Source of the DNA: Flavobacterium quisquiliarum
GTDB taxonomy: Bacteria; Bacteroidota; Bacteroidia; Flavobacteriales; Flavobacteriaceae
Assembly: GCF_019308285.1 (NCBI RefSeq)
Contig: NZ_WWEM01000039.1
Coordinates: 62,001 to 126,000 of the forward strand
Direction: 5' to 3'
Length of the DNA stretch: 64,000 nt
Shown here one piece after another: positions 41,937 through 50,870 of the stretch. A program made the translations under genes and the position numbers. How positions within the stretch are numbered: position 1 is the stretch's first letter; the number at the start of each line of letters is the position of its first letter. The notes below the pieces were generated by a model, which saw only the letters and a list, made by a program, of their open reading frames with translations, did no database searches and had not been told where the DNA came from.

Positions 41937-42812
41937 ATGAGTTCTAACTTTGATAAATTTCAAAAACGCAGGTTAATTTCCTCTTATTTTTCAGTAGTTT
42001 TAAGTGTATTTCTAGTATTGTTCCTTTTAGGAGTACTGGGATTATTCATTATCAATTCTAAACAGCTGGCAGACGATTTTAAAGAAAAAATCGCGATGAC
42101 GGTTTTCTTCAAAAATGAAGCAAACGACAGTATTATCAAAGCATTTGATAAAGAACTTAAAAGAGCTCCTTTTGCACTTTCATACGTTTATGTATCTAAA
42201 GAAAAAGCAGCAAAAGAACATACTGACATTATCGGGGAAGATTTTCTAACTTTCTTAGGAGAAAATCCTTTATTGAACTCATACGATATTCACTTAAAAG
42301 CAGATTATGTTGAAAGAGACAGCATCGTGAAAATCGAAAACCGTTTCCGCAAAAACACCATGATTTCTGATATTGTTTACGACAAACAATTGGTAAATCT
42401 GGTAAATGACAACATCAGAAAAGTAAGTATGTGGATTTTGATTATCAGTGGTTTCCTTACTGTTATTGCTGTATTATTAATCAATAGTTCACTTCGTTTA
42501 TCCATACATTCGAATCGTTTTATCATTAAAACCATGCAGATGGTTGGGGCCACAAAAGCTTTTATCAGAAAACCTTTTGTGATGCGAAGCGTAAAATTAG
42601 GAATGCTTGGCGCTGGTCTAGCAATCATTGCTTTAATTGCACTTTTACTTTATGTAGAAACTAATTTCCCTGGTTTAGGAATTTTAGAAGATAAATTCTT
42701 AACTGGTTTAGTTTTAGTTGGCGTTTTCGGATTAGGTGTTTTAATTACTTGGGTAAGCACACACTTTGCTACACAGCGTTTCCTTAACCTAAGAACTGAC
42801 GATCTTTACTAA
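41937..42812 (+). CDS. ftsX: Cell-division protein FtsX
   Basis: The membrane component of the FtsE/FtsX complex, an ABC-type regulator of peptidoglycan hydrolases at the septum. The 291-residue protein has an N-terminal helix (about 20-40), an extracytoplasmic domain (about 45-165) and three C-terminal helices (about 170-190, 221-241 and 255-278). The pattern RLSIHSNRFIIKTMQMVGAT at about 188-207 is the FtsX signature. ftsE is not in this window. It begins the ftsX-DUF3098-uppP-truB order typical of Flavobacteria. Confidence 0.92.
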   Translation: MSSNFDKFQKRRLISSYFSVVLSVFLVLFLLGVLGLFIINSKQLADDFKEKIAMTVFFKNEANDSIIKAFDKELKRAPFALSYVYVSKEKAAKEHTDIIGEDFLTFLGENPLLNSYDIHLKADYVERDSIVKIENRFRKNTMISDIVYDKQLVNLVNDNIRKVSMWILIISGFLTVIAVLLINSSLRLSIHSNRFIIKTMQMVGATKAFIRKPFVMRSVKLGMLGAGLAIIALIALLLYVETNFPGLGILEDKFLTGLVLVGVFGLGVLITWVSTHFATQRFLNLRTDDLY

Positions 42813-42922
42813 TTTTAGATTTTAGATCGTAGATTTTAGATTTAAAAAAAGCGCCTTCGACCTCATTCAGGCTGACAAATAAATAAAAATGCCCTTATAT
42901 TTAGGGAAACAAAATATAAAAA

Positions 42923-43177
42923 ATGAAAAACAATAATAAAGAAGAACAACAAGTTCAAAAACAGGAATTCCTTTTTGACGGCATCAATTACAAAATCCTT
43001 TTAATTGGTATCGCTGTAATCGCCTTAGGATTTGTTTTAATGTCTGGCGGAGGAAGTAAAGATCCAAACGTTTTTAACGAAGACATTTTTAGCTTTAGAC
43101 GTATCCGTTTAGCTCCAACAACTGTTTTGATTGGTTTCGGAATCACGATTTATTCTATTTTCAAAAAATCTAAATAA
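42923..43177 (+). CDS. DUF3098 membrane protein
   Basis: An 84-residue protein with two hydrophobic helices (about 25-42 and 65-79), a short loop with SGGGSKDPNVFNEDIFSFRR between, and a basic C-terminus. The GGGSKDPNVFNEDIFSFRRI pattern is the DUF3098 signature, found between ftsX and uppP in Flavobacteria as here. A role in envelope growth is an inference from gene order. Confidence 0.88.
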   Translation: MKNNNKEEQQVQKQEFLFDGINYKILLIGIAVIALGFVLMSGGGSKDPNVFNEDIFSFRRIRLAPTTVLIGFGITIYSIFKKSK

Positions 43178-43218
43178 TTATAGATTTAAAGATTTTAATT
43201 ATCTGAGCGAAGCGAAAG

Positions 43219-43254
43219 AATCTAAAATCTAAAATCCAAAATCTAAAATTCTAA
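43219..43254 (+). repeat. Iterated ATCTAAA units in the uppP leader
   Basis: Four units such as AATCTAAA, AATCCAAA and AATTCTAAA end in the uppP ATG, like the runs before aspartate kinase and frr. Confidence 0.7.
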
Positions 43255-44052
43255 ATGAATACACTACAAGCTATTGTTCTTGCTATTATTGAAGGAATTA
43301 CAGAATTCTTACCTGTTTCTTCAACTGGGCACATGATTATCGCATCTTCTTTTTTCGGAATCGCCCATGATGATTTTACCAAGCTTTTTACCATTGTAAT
43401 TCAGCTGGGTGCAATTCTTTCGGTTGTAATTTTATATTTCAAACGTTTCTTTCAAACCTTTGATTTCTACTTTAAACTTTTAGTAGCTTTTATTCCAGCG
43501 GTAGTTTTAGGATTGCTTTTAAGTGATTTTATAGATGGTTTATTAGAAAATCCTGTTACTGTAGCAGTTTCACTTTTAATCGGAGGAATTATTTTATTGA
43601 AAGTTGATGAATGGTTCAACAAACCAAACGATCCTGAAGTTTCTACTGAAATCACATATGCTAAAGCATTAAAAATTGGTTTATTTCAATGTTTGGCTAT
43701 GATTCCTGGAGTTTCACGAAGCGGTGCAAGTATCGTTGGAGGAATGTCACAAAAATTAACTAGAACTTCAGCTGCCGAATTTTCATTTTTCTTAGCAGTT
43801 CCAACTATGTTAGGAGCAACAGCAAAAAAATGTTACGATTATTACAAAGCTGGTTTCGAATTATCTCAAGATCAAACCAACATGTTGATTATTGGAAACA
43901 TTGTGGCTTTTGTTGTGGCATTATTAGCTATCAAAACTTTTATTGGATTCTTAACTAAAAATGGTTTTAAAGTTTTTGGTTATTACAGAATTCTTGCTGG
44001 AATCATTTTATTATTGATCCACTTTTTCATTCACCCGCTTACGATTATATAA
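43255..44052 (+). CDS. uppP: Undecaprenyl-diphosphatase (bacitracin-resistance type)
   Basis: Recycles undecaprenyl pyrophosphate to the monophosphate, the lipid carrier for peptidoglycan. The 265-residue membrane protein has the N-terminal motif EGITEFLPVSSTGHMI near 13-28 and the second motif PGVSRSGASIVGGM near 154-167, with several helices around. The stop codon overlaps the truB start by one base, which implies co-transcription. Confidence 0.96.
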   Translation: MNTLQAIVLAIIEGITEFLPVSSTGHMIIASSFFGIAHDDFTKLFTIVIQLGAILSVVILYFKRFFQTFDFYFKLLVAFIPAVVLGLLLSDFIDGLLENPVTVAVSLLIGGIILLKVDEWFNKPNDPEVSTEITYAKALKIGLFQCLAMIPGVSRSGASIVGGMSQKLTRTSAAEFSFFLAVPTMLGATAKKCYDYYKAGFELSQDQTNMLIIGNIVAFVVALLAIKTFIGFLTKNGFKVFGYYRILAGIILLLIHFFIHPLTII

Positions 44053-44747
44053 TGACACCTGAAGAATATTTAAACGGGCAAGTTTTATTGATTGACAAAC
44101 CTTTAAAATGGAGTTCGTTTCAAGCTGTCAATAAATTAAAATACCTTTTGATCAATAAAGTTGGACTTCCAAAAAAGTTCAAAATCGGTCATGCAGGAAC
44201 TTTAGATCCTTTGGCAACTGGACTTTTATTAATCTGTACAGGAAAATTTACCAAAAGAATTTCTGAACTTCAAGGTCAAGCCAAAGAATATACGGGAACT
44301 TTTTACATTGGAGCCACTACTCCATCTTATGATTTGGAAACTGAAATCGATCAGACTTTTCCAACGGATCATATTGATGAAGCTTTGATTCATGAAACCG
44401 TAAAACAGTTTTTGGGCGAAATCGATCAAAAACCACCCATTTTTTCTGCCATTAAAAAAGACGGCGTTCGTTTGTATGAACATGCGCGCGCTGGAGAATC
44501 GATAGAAATTGAAAGCAGAAAAACGACAATTCACGAATTTGAAATTACAAGAATTGCATTGCCTGAAGTAGATTTTAGAGTAGTTTGCTCTAAAGGAACT
44601 TACATTCGTTCCCTTGCTTACGATTTCGGAAAAGCCATGAATTCAGGCTCTCATTTAACCGTTTTACGCCGTACTAAAATTGGTGACTACGATGTAAAAA
44701 ATGCAATTGATATTACTTTGTTTGAAGAAGAACTTCTAAAAAAATAA
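44052..44747 (+). CDS. truB: tRNA pseudouridine(55) synthase TruB
   Basis: Converts U55 of tRNA to pseudouridine. The 231-residue protein has the catalytic Asp motif GHAGTLDPLATGLLLIC near 55-71, then the KxxxxD-type GTFYIGATTPSYD and SKGTYIRSLAYDFGK near 183-196. The C-terminal PUA domain present in E. coli TruB is missing; this short form is common in Bacteroidota as I recall. It overlaps uppP by one base. Confidence 0.95.
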   Translation: MTPEEYLNGQVLLIDKPLKWSSFQAVNKLKYLLINKVGLPKKFKIGHAGTLDPLATGLLLICTGKFTKRISELQGQAKEYTGTFYIGATTPSYDLETEIDQTFPTDHIDEALIHETVKQFLGEIDQKPPIFSAIKKDGVRLYEHARAGESIEIESRKTTIHEFEITRIALPEVDFRVVCSKGTYIRSLAYDFGKAMNSGSHLTVLRRTKIGDYDVKNAIDITLFEEELLKK

Positions 44748-44755
44748 AAACTTAT

Positions 44756-45319
44756 ATGAAGAGAATTTTACTGGTTATTGCATTTACAACTTTCTTTAGT
44801 TCTTTTATACATAGTCAAGCCAGTAAATTCACTTACACTCAATTTGATATTGCTGTTTCTATAACTGGAAATCCAGATAGAGACAATTCCATCGATTCTT
44901 CCGAATCCAGTTATTCAAATGCTTTTTTTGTACCCAATGGTTTAGGCTCACAAATAGGCTATGGAGTTCATTATAAAAAATGGCTGACATTAGGAGTTCA
45001 TAGCGGTATTGACTGGAAATGGGACAATAAACTTGTTGCTGTTCCCGTGTTTTTAAATCTAGGCTTAAATCCGAAAGTGGGCGTCGATACCCGAATTATG
45101 CTTCAAGTTGGTTACGGAAAAGGGTTCGCTTTAGGCCGTGGTAATTTAAATGGAGAATACAAAAAATTAAAACTCGGGATTGGATCCGATGATTTTACCA
45201 TTTTTGCAGAAATCAGTGATTATGCATTTCCGCTTCACAATGAAAAAAGCATTGGTGCCATATCCTTTGGGGTAACAATTCAAGATTTCTTTTATTACAA
45301 ATCAGAAACTTCAGAATAA
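44756..45319 (+). CDS. Secreted protein of unknown function
   Basis: A 187-residue protein with a signal peptide (1-22, ending FIHSQ). It is predicted to be mostly beta strand, with GFALGRGNLNGEYK and FTIFAEISDYAFPLH near the C-terminus and a short aromatic tail. The pattern resembles small outer-membrane barrel proteins, but no family is recognised. It follows truB by 8 bp and may be the last gene of the ftsX-truB transcript. Confidence 0.7.
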   Translation: MKRILLVIAFTTFFSSFIHSQASKFTYTQFDIAVSITGNPDRDNSIDSSESSYSNAFFVPNGLGSQIGYGVHYKKWLTLGVHSGIDWKWDNKLVAVPVFLNLGLNPKVGVDTRIMLQVGYGKGFALGRGNLNGEYKKLKLGIGSDDFTIFAEISDYAFPLHNEKSIGAISFGVTIQDFFYYKSETSE

Positions 45320-45329
45320 CGACTTTCTA

Positions 45330-45367
45330 AAAAAATAAAAAGCACATTACATAAAAACATAATGTGC
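45330..45367 (-). terminator. Minus-strand terminator of the 25-codon gene
   Basis: The 8-bp stem GCACATTA (45342-45349) / TAATGTGC (45360-45367) is followed, on the minus strand, by TTTTTATTTTTTTAG. No other minus-strand gene lies upstream within the 357-bp gap except the 25-codon ORF at 45411-45488, so it points to a real small transcript. Confidence 0.8.
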
Positions 45368-45410
45368 CAGGCTCTTAAAATAAGTAATACTATTTCATAC
45401 TTATCTTGAA

Positions 45411-45488
45411 TTAATAGTGAGGCACATTTTTTCCTCCAAATAAAAATTGAGAGAAGAAATCATAAAACCTTTCGAATAACTTTTTCAT
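45411..45488 (-). CDS. 25-residue protein, unknown, with its own terminator
   Basis: ATG at 45488 on the minus strand, TAA at 45411. The peptide begins MKKLFERFYDFFSQFLFGG and ends with KNVPHY, six of its 25 residues being Phe. A helical-wheel reading gives an amphipathic N-terminal helix with basic and aromatic sides. A good hairpin with T run follows 44 bp later on the same strand. No family is recognised; it could also be an ncRNA region with a chance ORF, but the terminator argues for a transcript. Confidence 0.5.
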   Translation of the reverse strand: MKKLFERFYDFFSQFLFGGKNVPHY

Positions 45489-45676
45489 AATAGTGCACTT
45501 TTAATTGTTAAACATTAAATTAAACACCAATAAAAAGAGTAAATCAGAAAGTTATAATAGAAGTGGGATTAGTATTACTAAGATACAAAATCTTATTTAA
45601 AACAAAAACACTTTAAGACAATTTTATCAACCAATATATTTGTTTATCAACACATTAAACAAAATCACAGGCGATT

Positions 45677-46282
45677 CTATTTAATATTCTCCATAATTTC
45701 AAGCAATTCTTCCTGTGTAGAAATTCCTTTATCAGCCAGATACCATAACTGAAGATCGGTTTTAATTTTTTCATCAATTGGTCCAACTTCCCTTTTATGC
45801 GTTGCCATTAACTCTGTTGCTCCTTTTGGTCTTGGTCCCCAATCTGCACGAACAATTCCAGCTTCTTTACAAATTATGATCACTTTCGGAATTGCTCGTC
45901 CTCCATTAGTCAAATATTGATTCATTAAATCATTGTTTTCATCTCGAAGCGCAATTCTAAGATCAATTCTTTTATTAGAAACATGAGCCATTTTTTCTAA
46001 AACAGGAAGAATCTGCGCAGCATCGCCACACCAACCTTCAGACAAAACAAGCCAGATGTAATGATTGTCTAAGTTTTGAAGTTTTTCAGCAACAGTCTCA
46101 GAAATTTTGATGGTTTTTTCCAGTCTGTTCATTCTCGCTTCATTCAATTTAGAATAATTAGTCAAACTTTCTGATTGTTCATTTCCCGTTGATTTTCCTT
46201 CAGTTAATAAATCGGTAACTAATTTTCGGTATTCAGCATAAGAATGACTATTAAACAATGCTTTGGCTACGATGCTTTTCAT
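45677..46282 (-). CDS. Thioredoxin-fold protein lacking the second cysteine
   Basis: A 201-residue cytoplasmic protein. Residues 75-180 look like a thioredoxin fold, with WLVLSEGWCGDAAQILPVL at about 76-94 and the cis-Pro region AIPKVIII near 130. The canonical CxxC reads C-G-D-A, so only one Cys remains. It has no signal peptide. Such Thioredoxin_9-type proteins are common in Flavobacteria (recollection); redox exchange would be unlikely, so a binding or glutathionylation role is possible but unproven. Confidence 0.82.
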   Translation of the reverse strand: MKSIVAKALFNSHSYAEYRKLVTDLLTEGKSTGNEQSESLTNYSKLNEARMNRLEKTIKISETVAEKLQNLDNHYIWLVLSEGWCGDAAQILPVLEKMAHVSNKRIDLRIALRDENNDLMNQYLTNGGRAIPKVIIICKEAGIVRADWGPRPKGATELMATHKREVGPIDEKIKTDLQLWYLADKGISTQEELLEIMENIK

Positions 46283-46408
46283 ATTTGTTTATTTTTTTAA
46301 TATATATAAAAATACAAAAATTAGAAAAATGCAGAAATGACATTTGTCACATTTAATAGTCTATTAAAATTTTATTGAAGACTAATTTGAAATGAGAATT
46401 CAACGCAA

Positions 46409-46426
46409 TCCCGATAGCTATCGGGA
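46409..46426. repeat. Perfect 18-bp palindrome TCCCGATAGCTATCGGGA
   Basis: Every base of the 18-mer is symmetric. Related fragments (TATCGGG) are at 41774-41780 and 1289-1295. The 407-bp gap at 46283-46689 around it has no gene and holds GCGAACCTTATGAATT and CGCAAAGC repeat fragments plus the pyrH promoter. Confidence 0.8.
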
Positions 46427-46659
46427 CTAAGATTTTATAATTATTATTGAATTAAGAAGCTTTAAAGTTCGCAAAGCTGTTTGAAGACAAAGATTTGCGA
46501 ACCTTATGAATTGTAATAGACGCATCTATATAAAATTCTTAGCGCGCTTTGCGGTAAAAAACAATCCGTTTCATTTGCCTTTTAAAGGTTTTTTTTATCC
46601 TAAAATCGCACCTTCGATTAATTTTTTGCAAACATTATTTTTAAAAATCAGAATATGTC

Positions 46660-46667
46660 TATATTTG
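46660..46667 (+). promoter_or_regulatory. pyrH promoter -7 box TATATTTG
   Basis: An exact TAnnTTTG match, 22 bp before the pyrH ATG at 46690. No TTG at the usual 17-23 nt spacing was seen, only TTTTTTG further upstream (46622-46628). Confidence 0.55.
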
Positions 46668-46689
46668 CACAAATTAACGCGACACACAC

Positions 46690-47397
46690 ATGAAATATAA
46701 AAGAATTCTTCTAAAACTTAGCGGCGAAGCCCTAATGGGTGATTTACAATACGGTATTGACCCAAAAAGATTAGCCGAATATGCAGACGAAATTAAGCAG
46801 ATTCACAGTAAAGGAGTAGAGATTGCAATTGTTATTGGAGGAGGAAATATATTTAGAGGAGTTGCTGGTGCAAGCTCTGGAATGGATAGAGTTCAAGGAG
46901 ACTATATGGGAATGCTTGCTACTGTAATTAACGGAATGGCTTTACAAGGTGCCCTTGAAGATAAAGGAATGAAAACACGTTTGCAGACTGCTTTGAAAAT
47001 GGAATCTATTGCAGAACCATACATCAAAAGAAGAGCTGACCGTCACTTAGAAAAAGGCAGAATTGTAATTTTTGGTGCAGGAACTGGAAACCCATACTTC
47101 ACAACTGATACAGCTGCTGTTTTAAGAGGAATCGAAATCAACGCTGATGTGATTTTAAAAGGAACACGTGTTGATGGAGTTTACGATTCTGATCCTGAAA
47201 AAAATGCCTCTGCTGTAAAATTTGATTTTATTTCTTTTGATGATGTAATCAAAAAAGGATTGAATGTTATGGACACCACAGCATTTACATTAAGCCAGGA
47301 AAACAAATTGCCAATCGTAGTTTTTGATATGAACAAAATTGGAAACCTATTGAAAATCTGCGAAGGCGAAAATATAGGGACTGTAGTAAATATTTAA
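46690..47397 (+). CDS. pyrH: Uridylate kinase (UMP kinase)
   Basis: Phosphorylates UMP to UDP. The 235-residue amino-acid-kinase-fold protein has the ATP-binding LKLSGEALMGD near 7-17, GGGNIFRGV near 53-61, and the UMP/ATP region YFTTDTAAVLRGIEI near 136-150. It precedes frr by 151 bp, the usual order in many bacteria. The small spacer has the ATCTAAA-type leader. Confidence 0.96.
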   Translation: MKYKRILLKLSGEALMGDLQYGIDPKRLAEYADEIKQIHSKGVEIAIVIGGGNIFRGVAGASSGMDRVQGDYMGMLATVINGMALQGALEDKGMKTRLQTALKMESIAEPYIKRRADRHLEKGRIVIFGAGTGNPYFTTDTAAVLRGIEINADVILKGTRVDGVYDSDPEKNASAVKFDFISFDDVIKKGLNVMDTTAFTLSQENKLPIVVFDMNKIGNLLKICEGENIGTVVNI

Positions 47398-47521
47398 ACC
47401 GCTTTAGATTGAAGTTTATTGAAATTCTAAATATTCTTAAAAAAACAATCTTTAAAACATAAAAACAAAACTATATTAGTTGATTAATTAGATCATAAAG
47501 TTTTTTAAGCCAAAAACCAAA

Positions 47522-47548
47522 TATCTAAAAATCTAAAATCTAAAAAAA
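47522..47548 (+). repeat. Iterated ATCTAAA units in the frr leader
   Basis: Units TATCTAAAA, ATCTAAA and ATCTAAAA run into the ATG at 47549. They belong to the same family as the leaders at 1955-1993 and 43219-43254. Confidence 0.68.
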
Positions 47549-48112
47549 ATGACTGAAGAAATAGACTTTATTTTAGAAAGTACTGAGGAATCAATGAACG
47601 GTACGATTGCACACTTAGAGAAAGAATTTCTTAATATTCGTGCAGGAAAAGCTTCTCCAGCTATGCTTGGAGGTGTTTTTGTTGATTATTATGGTTCAGC
47701 GACACCGCTTTCGCAAGTATCTAAAATCAGTGTACCAGATGCAAGAACAATTACATTGCAGCCATTTGAAAAAAATATGCTGCAAGCAATTGAGAAAGCT
47801 ATTTTGATTGCTAACATTGGCTTTAATCCAATGAATAATGGCGATATGGTAATTATTAGCGTACCACCATTAACAGAAGAGCGTCGTCGCGATTTAGCAA
47901 AACAGGCAAAATCTGAAGCTGAAGATGCTAAAATTGGTATTCGTAACTCTCGCAAAGATGCAAATACTGATATTAAAAAATTAGAAAAAGAAGGAACTTC
48001 AGAAGATATCTGTAAATCTGCTGAAGAAGAAGTTCAGAACTTAACAAACGCTTTCATCAAAAAAATCGATGAATTATTGGCTTTAAAAGAAGCTGAAATC
48101 ATGAAAGTGTAA
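47549..48112 (+). CDS. frr: Ribosome recycling factor
   Basis: Splits post-termination ribosomes with EF-G. The 187-residue protein has the three-helix-bundle pattern with LEKEFLNIRAGKASPAMLGG near 23-42 and SKISVPDARTITLQPFEKNM near 58-77. The helical core continues through EERRRDLAKQAKSEAEDAKI near 110-129. Length and motifs are standard. A terminator is at 48133-48170. Confidence 0.96.
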   Translation: MTEEIDFILESTEESMNGTIAHLEKEFLNIRAGKASPAMLGGVFVDYYGSATPLSQVSKISVPDARTITLQPFEKNMLQAIEKAILIANIGFNPMNNGDMVIISVPPLTEERRRDLAKQAKSEAEDAKIGIRNSRKDANTDIKKLEKEGTSEDICKSAEEEVQNLTNAFIKKIDELLALKEAEIMKV

Positions 48113-48132
48113 TTAGTTTTATAATAAAATAT

Positions 48133-48170
48133 AAAATCCGTCTGGTTTATTGTATCAGACGGATTTTTTT
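48133..48170 (+). terminator. Rho-independent terminator of frr
   Basis: The perfect 12-bp stem AAAATCCGTCTG / CAGACGGATTTT with an 11-nt loop is followed by more T. The next gene's promoter box starts a few bases later (48176). Confidence 0.92.
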
Positions 48171-48175
48171 ATTGC

Positions 48176-48183
48176 TATTTTTG
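48176..48183 (+). promoter_or_regulatory. Promoter TATTTTTG for the DUF5686 gene
   Basis: An exact TAnnTTTG match; a TTG at 48150-48152 lies 23 nt upstream. It is just after the frr terminator and 48 bp before the ATG at 48231. Confidence 0.6.
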
Positions 48184-48230
48184 CATACGAAAATTTAATT
48201 CTTTTCGTTTTTGAAACTATATCATTCTGT

Positions 48231-50726
48231 ATGAAGCTATTTTGTTTTTTGACTTTGTTTTTTACGCTTACACTTCAGGCGCAAATTCAAATAAACGGAA
48301 TCGTAACCGATTCAAACAACAAACCTCTTCCGTTTGCCACAATTACTACTTCAGAAAACAACAACACTATTACAGATGTTGATGGAAAGTTCATTTTCAA
48401 GATTAGTACATCAGCAAATTCTTTAACAGTCTCTTACGTTGGTTTTCAAAAGAAGACAATTGCATTAATCAAAAACAAAACCTTTTATGCTGTTTCACTT
48501 ATACAGCAGACAGATGATTTAAAAGAAGTTATTGTTTCCAACGAAAATCCAGCTTTAACTATAATCCGAAAAGTAATAGCCAGCAAATGGCAAAATGATC
48601 CGCAGAAAAAGCTCAATAATTTCGAGTACAAAACATACAATAAACTTATTGTAACAGCAAATCCAGATTCTATAGACGGTAGAATTGATTCTTCTGCATC
48701 TTATAAAGATTTAGATAAAAAAACAATCAATGTCGATTCTTCTGATTATAAATTCAAAGAAATTGTAAGCAAACAGCATTTATTTCAAACAGAGAAAGTC
48801 TCTCAATATCAATTTACAAACAAAAAATTAAAAGAAACTGTTCTTGGCACTAAAATGGCAGGATTTAAACAGCCAATTTATGAAGTGCTAGCATTTAATC
48901 TTCAGTCAATTTCAATTTATGATCCTAAATATGAATTGTTTGAGACTAAATATGAAAATCCAATTTCAAACTCTGCAACATCTACCTACATTTATAAATT
49001 ATTAGACACTGTAAGTATTAAAGGTCGTGACGCTTACATGATTTATTTCAAAAATAAGCTTAAGCGAAGATCATCTGGTTTAGAAGGAGTTTTATATATT
49101 GACAAAGAAAATTTTGCTGTCGCTAAAGCCGTCATGCGAATAAAGGGCGTTTTGGATATCAGCGGTATTCATGAATTTGAATATATTCCGAAAGAAAAAA
49201 TCTGGTTCCAAAGCAATACCACTTTTAAAATTGTAAAAGGGAAAAATGATGATGACATTAGAATTCTTGGCGGCACCATTCAGTTTGACGGAGACGTTGA
49301 GGAAAACTTTGAGCCGAGAAAAAAAGTGGCTTCGGATTTTACCTATTTGATTTCTGAAAGTAATAGTTTTGATATTCGTGTCAACACCAAAAATCCCGTA
49401 AAAGATCCATCACTTTATATCGAAATTAAAGATGATGCTGCCAAAAAACCAGAAAGTTTTTGGGAAGCTTACCGAAAAGAAAATCTAGATTTAAAAAGCC
49501 AAAAAACGTATCAATTACTGGACAGCATTTCTGTCAGCAACCGAATTGAAAAACGTCTGGGAATTGGTCGAAAAATCATTAATGGTTTTTATCCGATTGG
49601 TCCAATTGATTTGGATTTAAAAAAGATTATCAGCTATAATAATTACGAAGGATTTCGTCTTGGTTTAGGCGGTATCACAAATGATCGTTTATCAAAAAAC
49701 TTCCGAATTGAAGGTTATACAGCATACGGAACAAAAGATGGTGCTTTTAAATACAGTTTAGGAGCCGGGGTTTTATTAGACAAATACACCAATACTTGGT
49801 TTAACGGATATTACACCGATGATGTTCGTGAGATTGCAAGTACTGTTTTTGCAGTTGACAAACGTGTTTTTAAGATTTATGATCCACGCCCAATTAACAT
49901 TAGTACTTTCTATGAATATACAGGATGGCGAGGTAATATTCAATCCAAAATTATCCCGAAAACTGAAGCTGTTCTAGAATTTTCAAGAAATTACATCGAG
50001 CCAAAATTTGATTATCTGTTTAATTACAATGGAAAATTGTATTCGAGTTATGTGATGACAACGGCAATGCTTTCTATTGTTTGGGCGCCTTTCAGCGATT
50101 TTATGCAGACTCCAACAGGAAGAAATGAATCGGAAAAAAGATTTCCTAGATTTACTTTTCAATACACGCAGTCTTTGCCGAATGTATTTGACAATGATTT
50201 TACTTTTAGCAAAATCGATTTTAAAGCAGAATACGAAAAGAAATATTTAAACCGTCAGAAAACAAGTTTGCTTTTCCAAGCAGGTCTAGCCATGGGAGAT
50301 GTACCGATTACACATTTGTACAATACTTCTCCGAATAATTTAACTAAAGAAACGGTTATACAACGTATTACTTTTTCGGGAAGAAATGCTTTTGAAACGA
50401 TGTTTTTTAATGAGTTTTTCTCTAGTCAATACTTAATGTTTCAAATTAAACATGGTTTCGACCGTATTACAATTCTCAAAAAGGTCAGACCTTCATTGGT
50501 TATAGTTTCCAGAATGGCTTGGGGTAATATGGAAAACCCTGAACAGCATGTTGGCCCATCTTACAAAACACTTGAAAGGGGCTTTTATGAATCAGGTTTA
50601 GAATTAAACAAAATTTACAAAGGTTTTGGTTTGGCTGGATTCTATCGTTATGGCCCAAATCAGTTATTGAAGTTTGAAGATAATATTGCGGTTAAGATTT
50701 CTTATGTCTTAGATTTGGGACTTTAA
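48231..50726 (+). CDS. DUF5686 outer-membrane protein with carboxypeptidase-like domain
   Basis: An 831-residue protein from ATG 48231; the in-frame upstream ATG at 48150 lies inside the frr terminator and promoter, so it is rejected. The signal peptide ends near LQAQ. A carboxypeptidase-like domain spans about 20-95 (INGIVTDSNNKPLPFATITT start and DVDGKFIFKI), then a long beta-rich DUF5686 region ends with hydrophobic VKISYVLDLGL as a barrel strand. The function is unknown; it is a common Flavobacteriaceae outer-membrane protein. Confidence 0.88.
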   Translation: MKLFCFLTLFFTLTLQAQIQINGIVTDSNNKPLPFATITTSENNNTITDVDGKFIFKISTSANSLTVSYVGFQKKTIALIKNKTFYAVSLIQQTDDLKEVIVSNENPALTIIRKVIASKWQNDPQKKLNNFEYKTYNKLIVTANPDSIDGRIDSSASYKDLDKKTINVDSSDYKFKEIVSKQHLFQTEKVSQYQFTNKKLKETVLGTKMAGFKQPIYEVLAFNLQSISIYDPKYELFETKYENPISNSATSTYIYKLLDTVSIKGRDAYMIYFKNKLKRRSSGLEGVLYIDKENFAVAKAVMRIKGVLDISGIHEFEYIPKEKIWFQSNTTFKIVKGKNDDDIRILGGTIQFDGDVEENFEPRKKVASDFTYLISESNSFDIRVNTKNPVKDPSLYIEIKDDAAKKPESFWEAYRKENLDLKSQKTYQLLDSISVSNRIEKRLGIGRKIINGFYPIGPIDLDLKKIISYNNYEGFRLGLGGITNDRLSKNFRIEGYTAYGTKDGAFKYSLGAGVLLDKYTNTWFNGYYTDDVREIASTVFAVDKRVFKIYDPRPINISTFYEYTGWRGNIQSKIIPKTEAVLEFSRNYIEPKFDYLFNYNGKLYSSYVMTTAMLSIVWAPFSDFMQTPTGRNESEKRFPRFTFQYTQSLPNVFDNDFTFSKIDFKAEYEKKYLNRQKTSLLFQAGLAMGDVPITHLYNTSPNNLTKETVIQRITFSGRNAFETMFFNEFFSSQYLMFQIKHGFDRITILKKVRPSLVIVSRMAWGNMENPEQHVGPSYKTLERGFYESGLELNKIYKGFGLAGFYRYGPNQLLKFEDNIAVKISYVLDLGL

Positions 50727-50774
50727 ATAATTAAATTCCAATACAAAAAATCCAAATTCCAATTTTACAGCCCG

Positions 50775-50865
50775 TTTGTCATCCCGAGGAACGAAGGATC
50801 ACACTAGAAACTCCGTAAAGTAAGTTACCAATCTTTGTCGAATAGCTTGTGTGAACCTTCGTTAC
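50775..50865. repeat. Imperfect palindromic element, copy 2
   Basis: Inner arms AACGAAGGATCACAC and GTGTGAACCTTCGTT pair with one mismatch. The interior AGAAACTCCGTAAAG and ACCAATCTTTGTCGAATAGC matches the 105-bp element at 37704-37808. It lies between the DUF5686 gene and the antiporter terminator. Confidence 0.78.
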
Positions 50866-50870
50866 TGAAA

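Noticed and set aside
48150..48230. Upstream ATG giving a 27-residue extension of the DUF5686 protein
   Set aside because: The region overlaps the frr terminator and a promoter box, and the signal peptide starts at the ATG at 48231.
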